Origin: CAYGZM01 sp964354365
GTDB taxonomy: Bacteria; Planctomycetota; Phycisphaerae; Sedimentisphaerales; Anaerobacaceae
Length of the DNA: 5,619 nt
Assembly (NCBI GenBank): GCA_964354365.1
Contig: CAYGZM010000208.1
Span: 1-5,619, forward strand
Direction of reading: 5' to 3'
Under the pieces are notes generated by a model. The model saw only the letters and a program-made list of their open reading frames with translations. It did no database searches and was not told the DNA's origin. Made by a program: the position numbers and the translations under genes. Shown piece after piece: positions 5,063 through 5,619 of this stretch. Positions within the stretch are counted from its first letter, which is position 1. Every line of letters starts with the position of its first letter.

Positions 5063-5619
5063 ATGAGGTATCACAAGGTTCCAGGTGAAACGATCCGGCG
5101 GCTGCCGACTTATCTGAGGAGCCTGCTGCTCCTGCTCGATCAGGGTAACAAGAGCATTTCCAGCCGGGGATTAGCCGATTTCATCGGTGCTAATCCGTGG
5201 CAGATTAGAAAGGATTTTTCGTATTTTGGGGATTTTGGGACGCGTGGCGTCGGTTATGATATTGAGAAGCTCGCCAAGCAGGTCAAGAAGATTTTGAGGC
5301 TGGATGTAGTTCACAAAGCGGCTTTGGTTGGGGTGGGCAACCTGGGCTTGGCTGTTCTGGCATATCCGGGTTTCGCAGTGTATGGTTTCGAGGTAGCGGC
5401 TGCATTCGACGTCAGCCCGCAGAAGGTTGGCAGGAAAGTGCATAACGTAGTAATTGAAGATGTGTCAGAATTGGGGACCTTGAAGAGACGAGGCATTGAT
5501 ATTGCAATTATCGCCGTGCCTCGTGATGCCGCTCAGCAGACGGCTGATGAGCTGGTGAAAGCGGGGGTGAGAGGCATCTTGAATTTCTCGCCGTGCTACA
5601 TAACAGTGCCCAAGAAGCT
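5063..5619 (+). CDS. rex: Redox-sensing transcriptional repressor Rex (3' end cut by window)
   Basis: A dimeric repressor that binds DNA at low NADH/NAD+ and releases it when NADH binds, controlling fermentative and respiratory genes. The 185 codons present cover nearly all of the usual 205-225 residues; the frame is open at the right edge. The N-terminal winged helix (about 1-80) shows IRRLPTYLRS, SISSRGLADFIG, WQIRKDFSYFG and GTRGVGYD, all typical of Rex. The Rossmann domain (from about 84) has GVGNLG (Gly90, Gly92, Gly95), the ribose-contacting Asp116 in AAAFD, and the AVPRDAAQQTADELV and GILNFSP segments. The ATG at 5063 is the only credible start, since an in-frame stop lies at 5030-5032; the ribosome site is poor (AGAAG two bases away). 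Where many Rex proteins have Arg after GNLG, this one has Leu. It is divergent from the cyclic-di-GMP gene and probably represses itself through the operator at 5008-5025. Confidence 0.96.
   Translation, partial: MRYHKVPGETIRRLPTYLRSLLLLLDQGNKSISSRGLADFIGANPWQIRKDFSYFGDFGTRGVGYDIEKLAKQVKKILRLDVVHKAALVGVGNLGLAVLAYPGFAVYGFEVAAAFDVSPQKVGRKVHNVVIEDVSELGTLKRRGIDIAIIAVPRDAAQQTADELVKAGVRGILNFSPCYITVPKK

Overview
The window comes from a bacterial chromosome of moderate GC content. The Rex protein, the signal-peptide-bearing M3 peptidase and the large multidomain cyclic-di-GMP protein would fit an anaerobic or facultative member of the Planctomycetota (Phycisphaerae-like). That placement rests on recalled family resemblance only, is low to moderate in confidence, and no phylogenetic marker is present.

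Layout from left to right. Positions 1-206 hold no recognisable gene; an extended -10-like promoter may fire leftward out of the window. Positions 207-2093 (minus) encode an exported oligoendopeptidase F (M3 metallopeptidase). Positions 2094-2433 are intergenic and are mostly filled by a 206-bp MITE-like element (2183-2388). It has 16-bp terminal inverted repeats (15/16) and an exact 7-bp flanking direct repeat (TTATCTT), and contains a nested palindromic repeat. Positions 2434-4584 (minus) encode a soluble four-module signalling protein, CBS pair, GAF-like domain, GGDEF, HD-GYP, in which both the cyclic-di-GMP synthase and phosphodiesterase signatures look intact. Positions 4585-5062 are a divergent intergenic region: a GC-rich hairpin-dense half next to the signalling gene and an AT-rich half carrying a strong sigma70-type promoter and a Rex operator. 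From 5063 to the right edge (plus) runs rex, the NAD(H)-sensing repressor, cut off shortly before its C-terminus.

How it fits together. Rex probably represses itself: its operator (5008-5025) lies just downstream of a TTGACA-N17-TAAAAT promoter. The divergent cyclic-di-GMP enzyme has a cysteine/histidine-rich GAF-like domain and an adenine-nucleotide-type CBS pair, so a redox or energy input is possible but unproven. PepF lies downstream of the signalling gene on the same strand; the inserted element separates them and sits in the likely pepF promoter region, so the two are probably transcribed separately. I see no CRISPR array, tRNA, rRNA, prophage or defence cassette. The most unusual items are the MITE-like insertion, the double-active GGDEF/HD-GYP protein with its cysteine cluster, and the structured block upstream of that gene.
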